The notes under the pieces were generated by a model that did no database searches, was not told the DNA's origin, and was given only the letters and a program-made list of their open reading frames with translations. From Chryseomonas sp014190935 (lineage in GTDB: Bacteria > Pseudomonadota > Gammaproteobacteria > Pseudomonadales > Pseudomonadaceae): a stretch of 64,000 nt of DNA. Below are positions 17,891 through 26,880 of the stretch, one piece after another. The DNA is taken from the NCBI RefSeq assembly GCF_014190935.1, contig NZ_JACHVV010000004.1:434001-498000 (forward strand). Reading direction: 5' to 3'. How positions within the stretch are numbered: position 1 is the first letter of the stretch; each line of letters begins with the position of its first letter. Made by a program: the position numbers and the translations under genes.

Positions 17891-20746
17891 ATGTCCAGAA
17901 TTGTGAAAGCGAGCCTCGTGCTGCTCGTGCTCTTGGCCCTCTACAGTCTGCTCGGATTCCTGGTCGGACCGCGCCTCGCCCTGCACTACCTCAACCAGAC
18001 GCTGGCCGAGCGCCTCACCCAGCCGGCCCAGCTGCAGGCCCTGAGCTTCAATCCCTTCACCCTGCAGCTGCACGCCGAAAAGCTGCTGATCGGCCCGGCG
18101 GACCATCCTCTGGTCGCCGCCGAAGGCTTCTCGGCCGACCTGCAGTGGGACAGCCTCTGGCGGCGCACCCTGCACCTGACCGAGGTGCGCCTCGACCAGC
18201 CCCAGGTCGATCTGCGCATCGCCAAGGGCGGCCAGGTCAATCTGGCCCAGCTCTGGCGCAGCGAGCCCGCGACCCCCGCCACCTCGACGCCGGCCGCCAC
18301 GGAGCCGGGCCAGCCCTTCCCGGTGCACATCGAGCGCATCGCCCTGGTCGGGGGCCGCCTGCATTTCCTCGACGCCCAGGGCGCCCAGCCGGTGGAAGCC
18401 ACCTTCACCCCCCTGGATGCCACCCTGCAGGAGTTCCGTACCCGCAGCGGCGACACCCCCGGCCAGCTGGCACTGACCGCCACCACCGCCCAGGGCGGCC
18501 AGCTCACCTGGAAGGGCAGCCTGGATCTCCTGCCGCTGCGCAGCGAAGGCGACCTGACCCTCAAGGGCGTCAGCCTCGCGCCCTGGTGGCCCTATGTGCG
18601 CAACCAGTTGCCACTGGCACTGGGCAAGGGGCGGCTGGAAGCCAGCGCCCACTACCGCCTGGACCTGAGCAAGACGCTGCAACTGCAACTCAGCCAGGGC
18701 CGCCTGGCGCTGGACGACGTCGCCGTGCAGGCGGTGAACGCCGAACCCAAGGCCAGCTTCAAGCGCCTGGCCGCCGAGGGCATCGCCCTGGATCTGCAAA
18801 AGCGCGAGGTCAGCATCGCCCGCCTGCGCGGCAACGGCCTGGATGCCTGGGGCAATCGCGAGCAGGATGGCAGTCTCGACTGGCAGAGGCTGTTCCCCAC
18901 CAGCGACGCCCCGAGCAGCAGCGGCCCGGGCTGGCGCGTGCGCCTCGACGACGCCCAGCTCAGCGACAACCAGCTGCACCTGGTGGACCGCGTGCCCCAG
19001 GAGCCGGCCAGTCTCTACTTCAGCGGCCTGGACCTGGCCGTGAAAGGCTTCGACACTGCCGGCAACAAGCCCTTCGACGTGGCGCTCAAGACCACCCTGG
19101 GTGATCGCGGGCGCATCACCGCCAGCGGCCAGCTGGCGCTGACACCGCTGCAGGGCAGCTTCGACGTCGGCATCGACGAACTCAACCTGCGCCAGGCCCA
19201 GCCCTATCTCAGCCCCTATGTGCGCCTGGAGATCCGCAGCGGCCAGCTGGCCAGCCGGCTCAAGGTGGCCCTGGCCCCGGGCGAACCCCTGGGTCTCACC
19301 TTCAGCGGCACGGCCCAGGTCACCCAGGTGCACGTGCTCGACACCCTGCACCAGCAGGACTTCATGCGCTGGCAATTGCTAGACCTGCAGGGCATCGCCT
19401 TCGAGCTGGGCAAGCGGCTGGTGATCGACAAGATCGACCTGGAAAAGCCCTATGGCACCCTGGTGATCAACGCAGACCTCAGCAACAACTTCAGCGCCCT
19501 GCTGGTCCCCCAGCCGAAGAGCGAGTCGAAGGACAGCTCGCCACCGCTGCAGATCCGCATCGGCGGGGTGAGCATCAGGGACGGCAGCGCCGACTTCGCC
19601 GACAACAGCCTCAAGCCCGGCTTCGCCACCAACATCCAGTCGCTGGAAGGCGGCATCGGCACCCTGGACACCGCCGCCTCCAAGCCGGCCGACATCCACC
19701 TCGCCGGCAAGGTCGATCGCTTCGCCCCGGTGGAGATCAAGGGCCGTCTCGATCCCCTCGATCCCTTGCAGCAACTGGACGTGACCGCCTATTTCCGCCA
19801 GGTCGAACTCACCACCCTGTCGCCCTATACCGGCAAGTTCGCCGGCTACGCGGTGCGCAAGGGGCGCCTCGACCTGGACCTGCAATACCGCATCGACGAC
19901 GGCAAGCTGCAGGCGCAGAACCACGTGGTGCTCGACCAGCTGGAACTGGGCGAGCGGGTGGACAGCAAGGACGCCGTGGACCTGCCGGTGCGCCTGGCGG
20001 TGGCCCTGCTCAAGGACAGCCACGGTCGCATCGACCTGCGCCTGCCGGTGGCGGGCAATCTCGCCGACCCCAACTTCAGCGTCATGCCGGTGGTCTGGCA
20101 GACCCTGCGCAATGTGCTCAGCCGCGCCGTCCAGGCACCCTTCCGCATGCTGGCGGGACTGGTCGGCGGGCACGAGGCGGATCTCAGCGCCATCGACTTC
20201 GCCGCCGGCAGCACCACGCTCTCGGCCCAGGCCCGCGGCGAACTGGACAAGCTGGCCGCGGCCCTGCGCCAGCGGCCGCAGCTGACCGTCGAGGTCAAGG
20301 GGCACGCTGGCGCCGCCAGCGATGGTCGCGCCCTGGCCGCCAGCCAGCTGGAAAAGGACTTCCAGACCCAGTACTTCAATCTGCTGCAGCGTCGCGGTGA
20401 CAAGGTCCCGGCCGATCCCAGCCAGTTGCAGGTGCCCGCCGACATGCGCGCGCCCCTGCTGGAAGGCCTGTACCGCCTGCGACTGCAGGCGCAACCGCCG
20501 CAGGAATGGGATAGTCTTGACGATGCCACCCGCACGGCGCGCCTGCGCCAGGCGGTGCTCGAAGCCTGGAGCGGCAACGACGGCCTCCTGCGCAGCCTGG
20601 CCCAGCAGCGCGCGGGTGCCATCAAGACCTATCTGGTGGACACGGCGAAACTGGATGCCCAGCGGGTCTACCTGCTGGACGTCAGCACTCAAGCCCAATC
20701 CGGTGAATCGCCCACGGCCGCGCAGTTGCAGCTCGGGGTGCTCTGA
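17891..20746 (+). CDS. DUF748 (AsmA-like) envelope protein
   Basis: A 951-residue protein with one N-terminal membrane anchor (VKASLVLLVLLALYSLLGFLVG) and a large periplasmic part of repeated beta-rich segments (FNPFTLQLHAEKLLIG, LTEVRLDQPQVDLRI, VHIERIALVGGRLHFLDA), as in DUF748/AsmA-like proteins thought to help move lipids across the periplasm. Near residues 775-860 an OmpA-like stretch (SAIDFAAGSTTLSAQARGEL ... TVEVKGHAG) suggests a cell-wall contact, although the peptidoglycan-binding residues are not convincing. The two DUF2845 genes follow 17 nt later on the same strand, a conserved Pseudomonas neighbourhood as I recall it. The start at 17891 places the helix directly at the N-terminus. 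Confidence 0.88.
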   Translation: MSRIVKASLVLLVLLALYSLLGFLVGPRLALHYLNQTLAERLTQPAQLQALSFNPFTLQLHAEKLLIGPADHPLVAAEGFSADLQWDSLWRRTLHLTEVRLDQPQVDLRIAKGGQVNLAQLWRSEPATPATSTPAATEPGQPFPVHIERIALVGGRLHFLDAQGAQPVEATFTPLDATLQEFRTRSGDTPGQLALTATTAQGGQLTWKGSLDLLPLRSEGDLTLKGVSLAPWWPYVRNQLPLALGKGRLEASAHYRLDLSKTLQLQLSQGRLALDDVAVQAVNAEPKASFKRLAAEGIALDLQKREVSIARLRGNGLDAWGNREQDGSLDWQRLFPTSDAPSSSGPGWRVRLDDAQLSDNQLHLVDRVPQEPASLYFSGLDLAVKGFDTAGNKPFDVALKTTLGDRGRITASGQLALTPLQGSFDVGIDELNLRQAQPYLSPYVRLEIRSGQLASRLKVALAPGEPLGLTFSGTAQVTQVHVLDTLHQQDFMRWQLLDLQGIAFELGKRLVIDKIDLEKPYGTLVINADLSNNFSALLVPQPKSESKDSSPPLQIRIGGVSIRDGSADFADNSLKPGFATNIQSLEGGIGTLDTAASKPADIHLAGKVDRFAPVEIKGRLDPLDPLQQLDVTAYFRQVELTTLSPYTGKFAGYAVRKGRLDLDLQYRIDDGKLQAQNHVVLDQLELGERVDSKDAVDLPVRLAVALLKDSHGRIDLRLPVAGNLADPNFSVMPVVWQTLRNVLSRAVQAPFRMLAGLVGGHEADLSAIDFAAGSTTLSAQARGELDKLAAALRQRPQLTVEVKGHAGAASDGRALAASQLEKDFQTQYFNLLQRRGDKVPADPSQLQVPADMRAPLLEGLYRLRLQAQPPQEWDSLDDATRTARLRQAVLEAWSGNDGLLRSLAQQRAGAIKTYLVDTAKLDAQRVYLLDVSTQAQSGESPTAAQLQLGVL

Positions 20747-20763
20747 CCGGTCAGGAGACCCCC

Positions 20764-21048
20764 ATGCGTTGCCTGCTCGCCGCCCTCACCCTGCTGGTCG
20801 CCACCGGCGCCGCCGCCGATTCCATGAGGTGCGGCAACGCCCTGGTCAGCCGGGGCGATCGCGCCTTCGAAGTGCTGCAGAAATGCGGCGAACCCGCCCA
20901 CCGCGATCTGGTGGGCTACGAACTGGGCCGCAACGAACGCCGCGAGGCGGTGATCGAGGAATGGGTGTACGGCCCGAAGAACGGCGCCAACTACATCCTC
21001 ACCTTCGAAGCCAACCGCCTCACTCGCATCGAGTTCCAGCGCCAATGA
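20764..21048 (+). CDS. DUF2845 periplasmic protein, copy 1
   Basis: A 94-residue secreted protein: signal peptide of about 18 residues (ending GAAA), then the DUF2845 core with its Cys pair (MRCGNALVSRGD ... VLQKCGEPAHR) and the aromatic EEWVYGPKNGANYILTFEANRL block. The two cysteines probably form a disulfide. The function of the family is unknown. It is followed by a paralogue that overlaps its stop by 4 nt (ATGA), and preceded by DUF748. Confidence 0.85.
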   Translation: MRCLLAALTLLVATGAAADSMRCGNALVSRGDRAFEVLQKCGEPAHRDLVGYELGRNERREAVIEEWVYGPKNGANYILTFEANRLTRIEFQRQ

Positions 21049-21344
21049 GCCTGCGCCCCCTGCTGTTGCTGCTCCTGCTCGCCACCGGCACCAGCCAGGC
21101 CGCGTCGCTGCGTTGCGGCAGCGCCCTGGTCTCCACCGGCTCCACCACCCACGAGGTTCGCGGCAAGTGCGGCGACCCGCTGAGCGTCACGCCGCTGGGC
21201 GAACGCCAGGTCACCGACGGCTACGGCTATCGCCAGGTGGAATTCGTCGAGGAATGGGCCTACGGCCCCTGGAACGGCATGCTGTATTTCCTCACCTTCC
21301 GCGGCGGCCGCCTGGACCAGGTGGACAGCAAGAGAGCCAACTGA
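21045..21344 (+). CDS. DUF2845 periplasmic protein, copy 2
   Basis: A 99-residue paralogue of the preceding gene with the same layout: signal peptide (ending SQAA), LRCGSALVSTGSTTHEVRGKCGDP, then VEFVEEWAYGPWNGMLYFLTF. The ATG overlaps the stop of copy 1 as ATGA, so translation is coupled. It differs by an inserted segment (LGERQVTDGYGYRQ) between the Cys pair and the aromatic block. This is a tandem duplication that has diverged, and the two proteins may form a pair. Confidence 0.85.
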   Translation: MSLRPLLLLLLLATGTSQAASLRCGSALVSTGSTTHEVRGKCGDPLSVTPLGERQVTDGYGYRQVEFVEEWAYGPWNGMLYFLTFRGGRLDQVDSKRAN

Positions 21345-21637
21345 AGCGACTCGCCTTGAATGATTCGCGTGGACGAGGCTGCGCCGTCGTCCACCCTACA
21401 GCCGGTAGCGTTTTCCACTGTCTCGACCAGGCCAACTGCGCTGCAGTCCATGCACTGCATGTAACCGCCCCCTCTCCCCCTGGAAGAGGGCTGGGGTGAG
21501 GGAAGCGTCGTAGGTTGGGCTGAGTGCCAGCGAAGCCCAACACCGCCCAAGGCCCAACCCCGCTGTTGGGCTCAGCTACGCTCAGCGCCAACCTACGGTA
21601 TGAGCCCCGAGCCATGGCAACCAGGACGCGTCAGCCT
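21345..21637. repeat. Intergenic repeats: CCCTCTCC-type and GTAGGTTGGG-type
   Basis: No gene is visible. A GC-rich palindromic unit (CCCTCTCCCCC ... GAGGGCTGGGGTGAGGG, 21469-21502) is followed by an inverted pair of another unit. The first arm begins CGTAGGTTGGGCTGAG (21509-21541) and the second ends CGCCAACCTACG (about 21565-21597). Both families recur in this window (24353, 35242, 52099, 55265) only between genes, consistent with REP-like intergenic elements. Confidence 0.75.
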
Positions 21638-22420
21638 TCACTCTTCCCGCAGATGAATTTCCAGCCCCGTCCGCCCCGGCGCCAGCTCGGGCTTCAGGGT
21701 CAGTGCCGGAATCTCGTAGTCCCCACCATTCTGCCGCCGGAACGGCAAGGGCTCATCCGTGGCCAGTCCGTCCAGCCGTGCCCCATAGGCCTGGCACAGC
21801 CGCTCGAAGGCGGCCGCGTCGACCTTGCTCGTGCGATAGACCGGAAACGGCGGCAGCACGCTGAAACCGGGATAGAAGAGGATGCCGTGCTGGATGGGAA
21901 AGAGGATGTCATCCAGCGCGCCATTGATGCCTCGCGCGCTGTAATGCGACGCCCAGCCGCCACAGGTCACCACCAGCATGGCGCGCTTGCCGGCCAGGGT
22001 GCCTTCGCCATAGCGGTCACCCCAGTGAGTGTCGCTGTGCTCGCCGACGCCATAGGCGAAGCCGCAGGCATAGACGCGTTCCACCCACCCCTTGAGGATG
22101 GCCGGCAGGGAAAACCACCACAGCGGAAATTGCAGGATCAGCACATCGGCCCACAGCAACTTGGCCTGCTCGGCGGCGATGTCTGCCGGTTGTCCACCAC
22201 GGGCATAGGCGCGCTGGGAATCGACGACCGCATCGAAACGCTCGCCGGGTGCCAGGTGCGGAGCGTCCGCGGCATCCAGGGTGGCCTTCCAGCCCATGGC
22301 ATAGAGATCTGAAAGCTGCACCTCATGGCCGGCCGCCTGCAGATGGGCAACGGCGAAGTCGCGCAGCGCGCCATTGAGGGAGCGGGGTTCGGGATGGGCG
22401 TAGACCAGCAGGACCTTCAT
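21638..22420 (-). CDS. NAD(P)H quinone oxidoreductase, flavodoxin-like fold (Kef/MdaB type)
   Basis: A 260-residue flavoprotein. The FMN/FAD-binding start is KVLLVYAHPEPRSLNGALRD (residues 2-21). ADVLILQFPLWWFSLPAILKGWVERV (about 90-115) and LVVTCGGWASHYSARGINGAL match NQO1-like reductases that reduce quinones by two electrons. The ATG at 22420 has GAGGTG upstream; the much longer in-frame extension overlaps the neighbouring LysR gene and was rejected. A LysR regulator is divergent across 85 nt and is the likely controller. Confidence 0.9.
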   Translation of the reverse strand: MKVLLVYAHPEPRSLNGALRDFAVAHLQAAGHEVQLSDLYAMGWKATLDAADAPHLAPGERFDAVVDSQRAYARGGQPADIAAEQAKLLWADVLILQFPLWWFSLPAILKGWVERVYACGFAYGVGEHSDTHWGDRYGEGTLAGKRAMLVVTCGGWASHYSARGINGALDDILFPIQHGILFYPGFSVLPPFPVYRTSKVDAAAFERLCQAYGARLDGLATDEPLPFRRQNGGDYEIPALTLKPELAPGRTGLEIHLREE

Positions 22421-22505
22421 GGTGATCACCTCGTGAGAAGAGGTACCCAGGCTAGAAGCAGTCGCGCTATGCTGAAAATGAATTACCGAAACATCAGCCA
22501 TTGCC

Positions 22506-23408
22506 ATGCACAATAGCTTAAGGCGTCTCGACCTCAATCTGCTGGTCACCCTCGATGCCCTGCTCGTCGAACTCAACGTGACCCGCGCCGCGCGCCGGCT
22601 CAACCTGGCGCAGCCCACCGTCAGCCTGCAGCTGGGCCGTCTACGCCAGTTGCTGGACGATCCCCTGCTACTGCCTGGCCCGCGGGGCATGCGACCCACG
22701 GCACGCGCTACGGCGCTGCGTGAGCCCTTGCGCCAGGCACTGGCTGCCCTGGACGAGGCCCTGGCACCGGCCGCCCCCTTCGAACCGGCGCGCGCCGAGC
22801 GAATCTGGCGCATCGCCGCCAGCGACCACAGTGCGACCACCCTGCTCACCCCGCTGCTGGCTGACCTGCGTCAGCAGGCGCCCGGTATTCGCCTGGCGCT
22901 GCTGGACAAGAAGCCAGCCTTGCTCGCCGACCAACTGGAGGGGGATCACCTGGACCTGGCGCTGGACGTGGCCGATACCGCCGCAGCGGGACTGCGCCAG
23001 CGCCTGCTGTTCACTGAGCACTATCTGCTGGCGGGCCGGCGCGGCCATCCGGCGCTGCAGCAACCTGTGTCCCTGGAAACCTTCTGCCAACTGGATCAGG
23101 CGCTGGTCTCGCCAAGCGGTGGCGGCTTCGCCAGCGTCACCGATCGCTTGCTGGCGGAACAAGGCCGCGAACGCCGGGTGGTGCTGTCGGTGCCCCACTT
23201 CGCCACCCTGGCCAGTGTCCTGCTGGTCAGCGACCTGGTGGCCCTGCTGCCCGCCCAGATCGCCCTGAATCATCCCGGCCTGCAGGTCCAGCCGCCACCC
23301 CTGGCCATCCCGGGCTTCGACATGCTGCTGCTCTGGCCTGAACGCCTGCACCGCGATCCCGCCCATGCCTGGCTGCGCGAACGGATCGTCGCCAATCTCG
23401 TGACCTGA
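22506..23408 (+). CDS. LysR-family regulator divergent from the quinone reductase
   Basis: A 300-residue LysR protein of the NodD/LinR-like branch. The HTH is RRLDLNLLVTLDALLVELNVTRAARRLNLAQPTVSLQLGRLR (residues 6-47), with the characteristic GMRPTARATALREPLR linker. The effector domain follows from about 95 (WRIAASDHSATTLL, FDMLLLWPERLHRDPAHAWLRE). Divergent placement next to the NAD(P)H quinone reductase suggests it senses a quinone or electrophile. No clear T-N11-A site was picked out in the short shared gap. Confidence 0.88.
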   Translation: MHNSLRRLDLNLLVTLDALLVELNVTRAARRLNLAQPTVSLQLGRLRQLLDDPLLLPGPRGMRPTARATALREPLRQALAALDEALAPAAPFEPARAERIWRIAASDHSATTLLTPLLADLRQQAPGIRLALLDKKPALLADQLEGDHLDLALDVADTAAAGLRQRLLFTEHYLLAGRRGHPALQQPVSLETFCQLDQALVSPSGGGFASVTDRLLAEQGRERRVVLSVPHFATLASVLLVSDLVALLPAQIALNHPGLQVQPPPLAIPGFDMLLLWPERLHRDPAHAWLRERIVANLVT

Positions 23409-23563
23409 ATGGCGGCCTGACCAATCGACTTTCTGCATGGAGGGCATACAGCGGCTTGGCTGTTCATCAACGGCCCTGGCCCGGCATCCTTGGTCACCTC
23501 AGACGAACGCAACACCACTGCCCGCAGTCGCATGTTTCGTCACTGTCCCTTCCGGAGCCCGCC

Positions 23564-24265
23564 ATGGCCAAGCTACGCCTCTTCACCTCGCCGTCCGCCT
23601 TTCCCAATCCGCAACGGCTGCGGCTGTTCATCCATGAAAAGGGCATCGCCGATCAATTCGAGGAAGTCATCCTGAAGATGGCGCCCGAAGGCGAGCAACG
23701 CCAATGGCAGCATCTCAAGCGCAATCCCTGGGGCGAGACCCCGACGCTGGAATTCGCCGAAGGCGGCTACCTGGCCGAGAGCGCGGCCATCGCTCGCTAT
23801 CTGGACAACAGCCATCCCGGTCGCAAGGTGCTGGGCGAAACGCCGCTGGAGCAGGGCCAGGACGCCATGTGGAACGATCGCATCTTCGTCCATGTGCTCT
23901 ATCGCATCGTGACCATGTTCCATGTGCAGCACGAAGGCCTCGGCCACAAGCTGGAGCTGACCCACAATCCGCAGTGGGGCGAGCATTGCCGCAAGGAGGC
24001 GCTGATGCACGCGGCGCTGGTGGATCGGCACCTGGCCGATGGCCGCGAATGGCTGCTGGGCGGCGCGGCGCCGACCTTCGCCGACATCACCCTGTGCACC
24101 GCCATCGCCTTCTCCAAGTTCCCCACCAATCAGACGCCCCTGGACGAGCGCTTCGAGCACCTCGCGGCCTTCTGGGCGCGCTGGCAGCAGCGCGACAGCT
24201 TCCGTGCGGCCTATGCCGACGGCCAAAGTGGACTGGACGAACTGGCGTCCCTGGCGCGCGGCTGA
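23564..24265 (+). CDS. Glutathione S-transferase, first of three
   Basis: A 233-residue GST: thioredoxin-like N-domain (KLRLFTSPSAFPNPQRLRLFI, then the cis-Pro region WGETPTLEF and LAESAAIARYLD for glutathione gamma-Glu binding), followed by the all-helical C-domain (AAPTFADITLCTAIAFSKF). The Ser/Asn catalytic position lies in FTSPSAFPN. It transfers glutathione to electrophiles or reduces mixed disulfides in the cytoplasm. The ATG at 23564 has GGAG eight nt upstream. It follows the LysR gene on the same strand by 155 nt and may belong to the same stress response. Confidence 0.88.
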   Translation: MAKLRLFTSPSAFPNPQRLRLFIHEKGIADQFEEVILKMAPEGEQRQWQHLKRNPWGETPTLEFAEGGYLAESAAIARYLDNSHPGRKVLGETPLEQGQDAMWNDRIFVHVLYRIVTMFHVQHEGLGHKLELTHNPQWGEHCRKEALMHAALVDRHLADGREWLLGGAAPTFADITLCTAIAFSKFPTNQTPLDERFEHLAAFWARWQQRDSFRAAYADGQSGLDELASLARG

Positions 24266-24352
24266 TTCCGTTCAGACCGCTCTCCTCCCCCGGTCAAGGC
24301 CACGTAGCGTGGAAAACGGCGCAGCCTTTTCCACTGTCCTGACCGCCAACCA

Positions 24353-24387
24353 CCCCCTCTCCCTCTTGGAGAGGGCCGGGGTGATGG
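24353..24387. repeat. CCCTCTCC-type intergenic palindrome
   Basis: A copy of the repeat also found at 21469 and 55430: CCCCCTCTCCCTCTTGGA, then GAGGGCCGGGGTGATGG. The inverted arms can form a hairpin. It lies between the convergent GST and deoxyribosyltransferase genes and might also end transcription. Confidence 0.7.
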
Positions 24388-24405
24388 GCACACGCCCCCG
24401 CCCCG

Positions 24406-24915
24406 CTAGCCCAGTTGCTCGCGCAACACCGCCAGGGCCTCCTCCGGGCCCCCGACGACGATACTGGCCGACACCGCCAGCATCAGATTGAGCGGTAGGC
24501 CGAATTCTTCCAGTGTCCAGCCGTCACGATCCAGCAGCCCCTTGCCCACCCACTCGGGATGGCGGGCGCGCATCCGCTCGGCCAGGCTGCCCGCCTCCGG
24601 CACATGGCCGACCACCGGCTTGCCCAGGGCGACGGCGTAGCCCACCTCGAAACAGGTGCCGCTGTCAGGCTCGGCGCCGCGAAAGAAATCCAGGCTGGCC
24701 AGGACGCCATCCGCCTGCTCGATCAGCACCAGATTCGCCCGATAGATCCAGGCGGCCTGCGCCCCGGGTTCGGTCAGCTCCGGGGGAATGGCGTTGTCCA
24801 ACGGAAACAGACCCGTACAGCCGTGACGGGCGCACAGCGCCTTGAGCGCCTCGCCCTGGGCGATGGCATCGGGACGGAAGACCTCGGGACCGGCAAGATA
24901 GATACGGGGTGGCAT
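24406..24915 (-). CDS. Nucleoside 2-deoxyribosyltransferase
   Basis: A 169-residue cytoplasmic enzyme that moves deoxyribose between bases (nucleotide salvage) or hydrolyses deoxynucleotides. Signature residues are IYLAGPEVFRPDA (residues 4-16), WIYRANLVLIEQADGVLASLDFFRGAEPDSGTCFEVGYA (about 56-94, with the nucleophilic Glu in the FEVGYA segment) and GKPVVGH. The length fits the family. The ATG at 24915 has GAGGT upstream, and the longer in-frame extension has no homology. It is monocistronic and divergent from the diguanylate cyclase. Confidence 0.9.
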   Translation of the reverse strand: MPPRIYLAGPEVFRPDAIAQGEALKALCARHGCTGLFPLDNAIPPELTEPGAQAAWIYRANLVLIEQADGVLASLDFFRGAEPDSGTCFEVGYAVALGKPVVGHVPEAGSLAERMRARHPEWVGKGLLDRDGWTLEEFGLPLNLMLAVSASIVVGGPEEALAVLREQLG

Positions 24916-25161
24916 GGCGGGACCTCGCGAAAAGGGCCAGTGTAGAGCGTGGGCAATACCGCGTCTGCGTGACAAGGTTTCCTGACACCTGCGCCTTTCG
25001 TGCTGCCGGCATGACCGTTGGCTCCATAACCCATCCGCCCGGCCCTGGCTGTATACGTTTTGAAAGCTAGACCTTTTAAGATCGGCGCACCTTGAGAGCC
25101 TGACTCCCCCGCTGTCTGGAATCGGCTCGTATCCTGGGCATGCTCGCTTCGGTGTCGCCTG

Positions 25162-26880
25162 ATGTCTGGCCGCTTCCTCCTGACCGTTCACCTCAATCGA
25201 CTGATTAATGCCTTGCTGGTCGTGACCTCGCTCGCCACCGCCTGCGGCATGGCCCTGCTCGTCCAGCAGGCCCATGAGAATTCGACAGGCATGCGCCTGA
25301 CCCGTGACCAGTTGCCGGTCTACGCAGAGGCGCTGCGGCTGGTGGAAGCCGTCTCCGCCGAGCGTGGCCCGACCAATGCCCTGCTTGGTGGCCGCGGCGG
25401 TGATAGCCAGGAGCTCGCGCGCGCCCGGGCCCTGAGCGATCAGCGCTTCGCCCGGCTACAGGCACTGCTGCAGGGTTGCCAGCAATGCAGCGTGACCGCC
25501 GAGCAGGCGGAAAAAGGCTATCAAATGCTGCTGCAGGCCCGCGCCCGGGTCGACCAGCGCCTCTGGGCGACACCGGACGATCCCGCACCCCAGGACATCG
25601 CCACCCTGGTCCAGGGCATGTTTCGCGCCCTCGACAGCAACTTCATCACCGCCGATCTCACCCTGCACGACCTCATCCAGCGCAGCCCGGCGGTGGCCAT
25701 CTACCTGGTCAATGCCAAGCTGGCCGCCCGCCTGCGCGATACGGCCGGACGCCTGGGCTCGCTGCTGACCCCGGCGCTGCAGGCGCAGCGCCTGCCCAGC
25801 GGGGCGGAACAGGTCCAGCTGCTGCAGACCCAGGGCCGCATCAACCAGTTGATGGACCTCCTGCGCAGCAATCTCAATCTGGCGCCCGGTCGCCCCGAGC
25901 GTGATCGCTTCGAGCGGATGCAGAATCGCTACCTGGGCGAAGGCCTGGACTGGTACCACCAGACCCTCGCCGCCTTGGCAACCGGCACGGCGCCCAGTGC
26001 GGCCAGCTTCGCCCAGGGCTATGTCCCGACCATGGTCAGCATCCTGGAGTTGCGCGACGAAGCCCTGAGCCTGGCCCGTGACGAAGCCGACGCCCTGGCG
26101 CGCGAAGCCCAGTTGCGGCTGCTGCTGACCATCGCCGCGGCGGTGGGCATCCTGCTGGCGCTGGGCACCGGCCTGCTGTTGCTCAAGCAGCGCCTGCTGA
26201 CGCCGCTGCTGGCCAATACCCAGCGGCTGCTCAGCCTCAGCCGGCGCGCCCGACCGCTCGGGACGGTGGCCGCAGACGACCCGCGCAGCCTGTTCGCCGC
26301 CTTCGCCCAGCTGGAGGACGAATGGCTGCAGGCCGATCGGCTGCGTGAGGAGCGTGACGCCCTGATCGCCGAGCTGGGCATCCGCGCGGAGACCGACTAC
26401 CTCACCGGTCTGGCCAATCGCCGCGCCTTCGAACGCGAGCTGGCGCAGGGCGTGACCAGCACGCCCGGGCAGTTGGCGGCGATCACCTTCGATGTCGATC
26501 ACTTCAAGCGCATCAACGACACCTACGGCCATGCCGCCGGTGACCTGCTGCTGCAGCAACTGGCGCAGCGTTGCCGCGAGCTGCTGCGTCCCGGCGATCG
26601 CATCGCCCGGATCGGTGGCGAGGAATTCGCCGTGCTCGCCGACGTGGCCCAGCCGGCGGATGCCCTGGCACTGGCCGAGCGCCTGCGCCAGGGCATCGCC
26701 GAGACGCCCTTCGCCGTCGGCCCGACCGAGGCGCTGCCGGTCACCGCCAGCTTCGGCGTGGCGGTGACGCCGCGACTCGCGGAAGGCGTTCCCGTCCGCC
26801 TGCTGGCGCAAGCCGATGCCGCCCTCTACCGGGCCAAGCATCGCGGGCGCAATTGCAGCGAGATCGCCGAACTCGGCTAG
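25162..26880 (+). CDS. Membrane-bound diguanylate cyclase
   Basis: A 572-residue c-di-GMP synthase. TM1 (residues 14-36) and TM2 (about 320-342) bracket a helical periplasmic sensor of about 280 residues. A short linker leads to the GGDEF domain (about 415-565) with DYLTGLANRRAFE, FDVDHFKRINDTYGH and active GGEEF at about 485. RPGD five residues before it is an intact allosteric I-site, so product inhibition is expected. There is no EAL domain. The gene ends in CTAG, which also holds the stop of the convergent MocR gene. Confidence 0.94.
   Translation: MSGRFLLTVHLNRLINALLVVTSLATACGMALLVQQAHENSTGMRLTRDQLPVYAEALRLVEAVSAERGPTNALLGGRGGDSQELARARALSDQRFARLQALLQGCQQCSVTAEQAEKGYQMLLQARARVDQRLWATPDDPAPQDIATLVQGMFRALDSNFITADLTLHDLIQRSPAVAIYLVNAKLAARLRDTAGRLGSLLTPALQAQRLPSGAEQVQLLQTQGRINQLMDLLRSNLNLAPGRPERDRFERMQNRYLGEGLDWYHQTLAALATGTAPSAASFAQGYVPTMVSILELRDEALSLARDEADALAREAQLRLLLTIAAAVGILLALGTGLLLLKQRLLTPLLANTQRLLSLSRRARPLGTVAADDPRSLFAAFAQLEDEWLQADRLREERDALIAELGIRAETDYLTGLANRRAFERELAQGVTSTPGQLAAITFDVDHFKRINDTYGHAAGDLLLQQLAQRCRELLRPGDRIARIGGEEFAVLADVAQPADALALAERLRQGIAETPFAVGPTEALPVTASFGVAVTPRLAEGVPVRLLAQADAALYRAKHRGRNCSEIAELG

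Noticed and set aside
22421..22430. GGTGATCACC palindrome before the quinone reductase as an operator
   Set aside because: It is only 10 bp and overlaps the SD sequence (GAGGTG), so chance plus ribosome-site constraint is enough.
22421..22849. N-terminal extension of the quinone reductase frame
   Set aside because: It overlaps the divergent LysR gene and has no flavodoxin sequence; the ATG at 22420 has a good SD.
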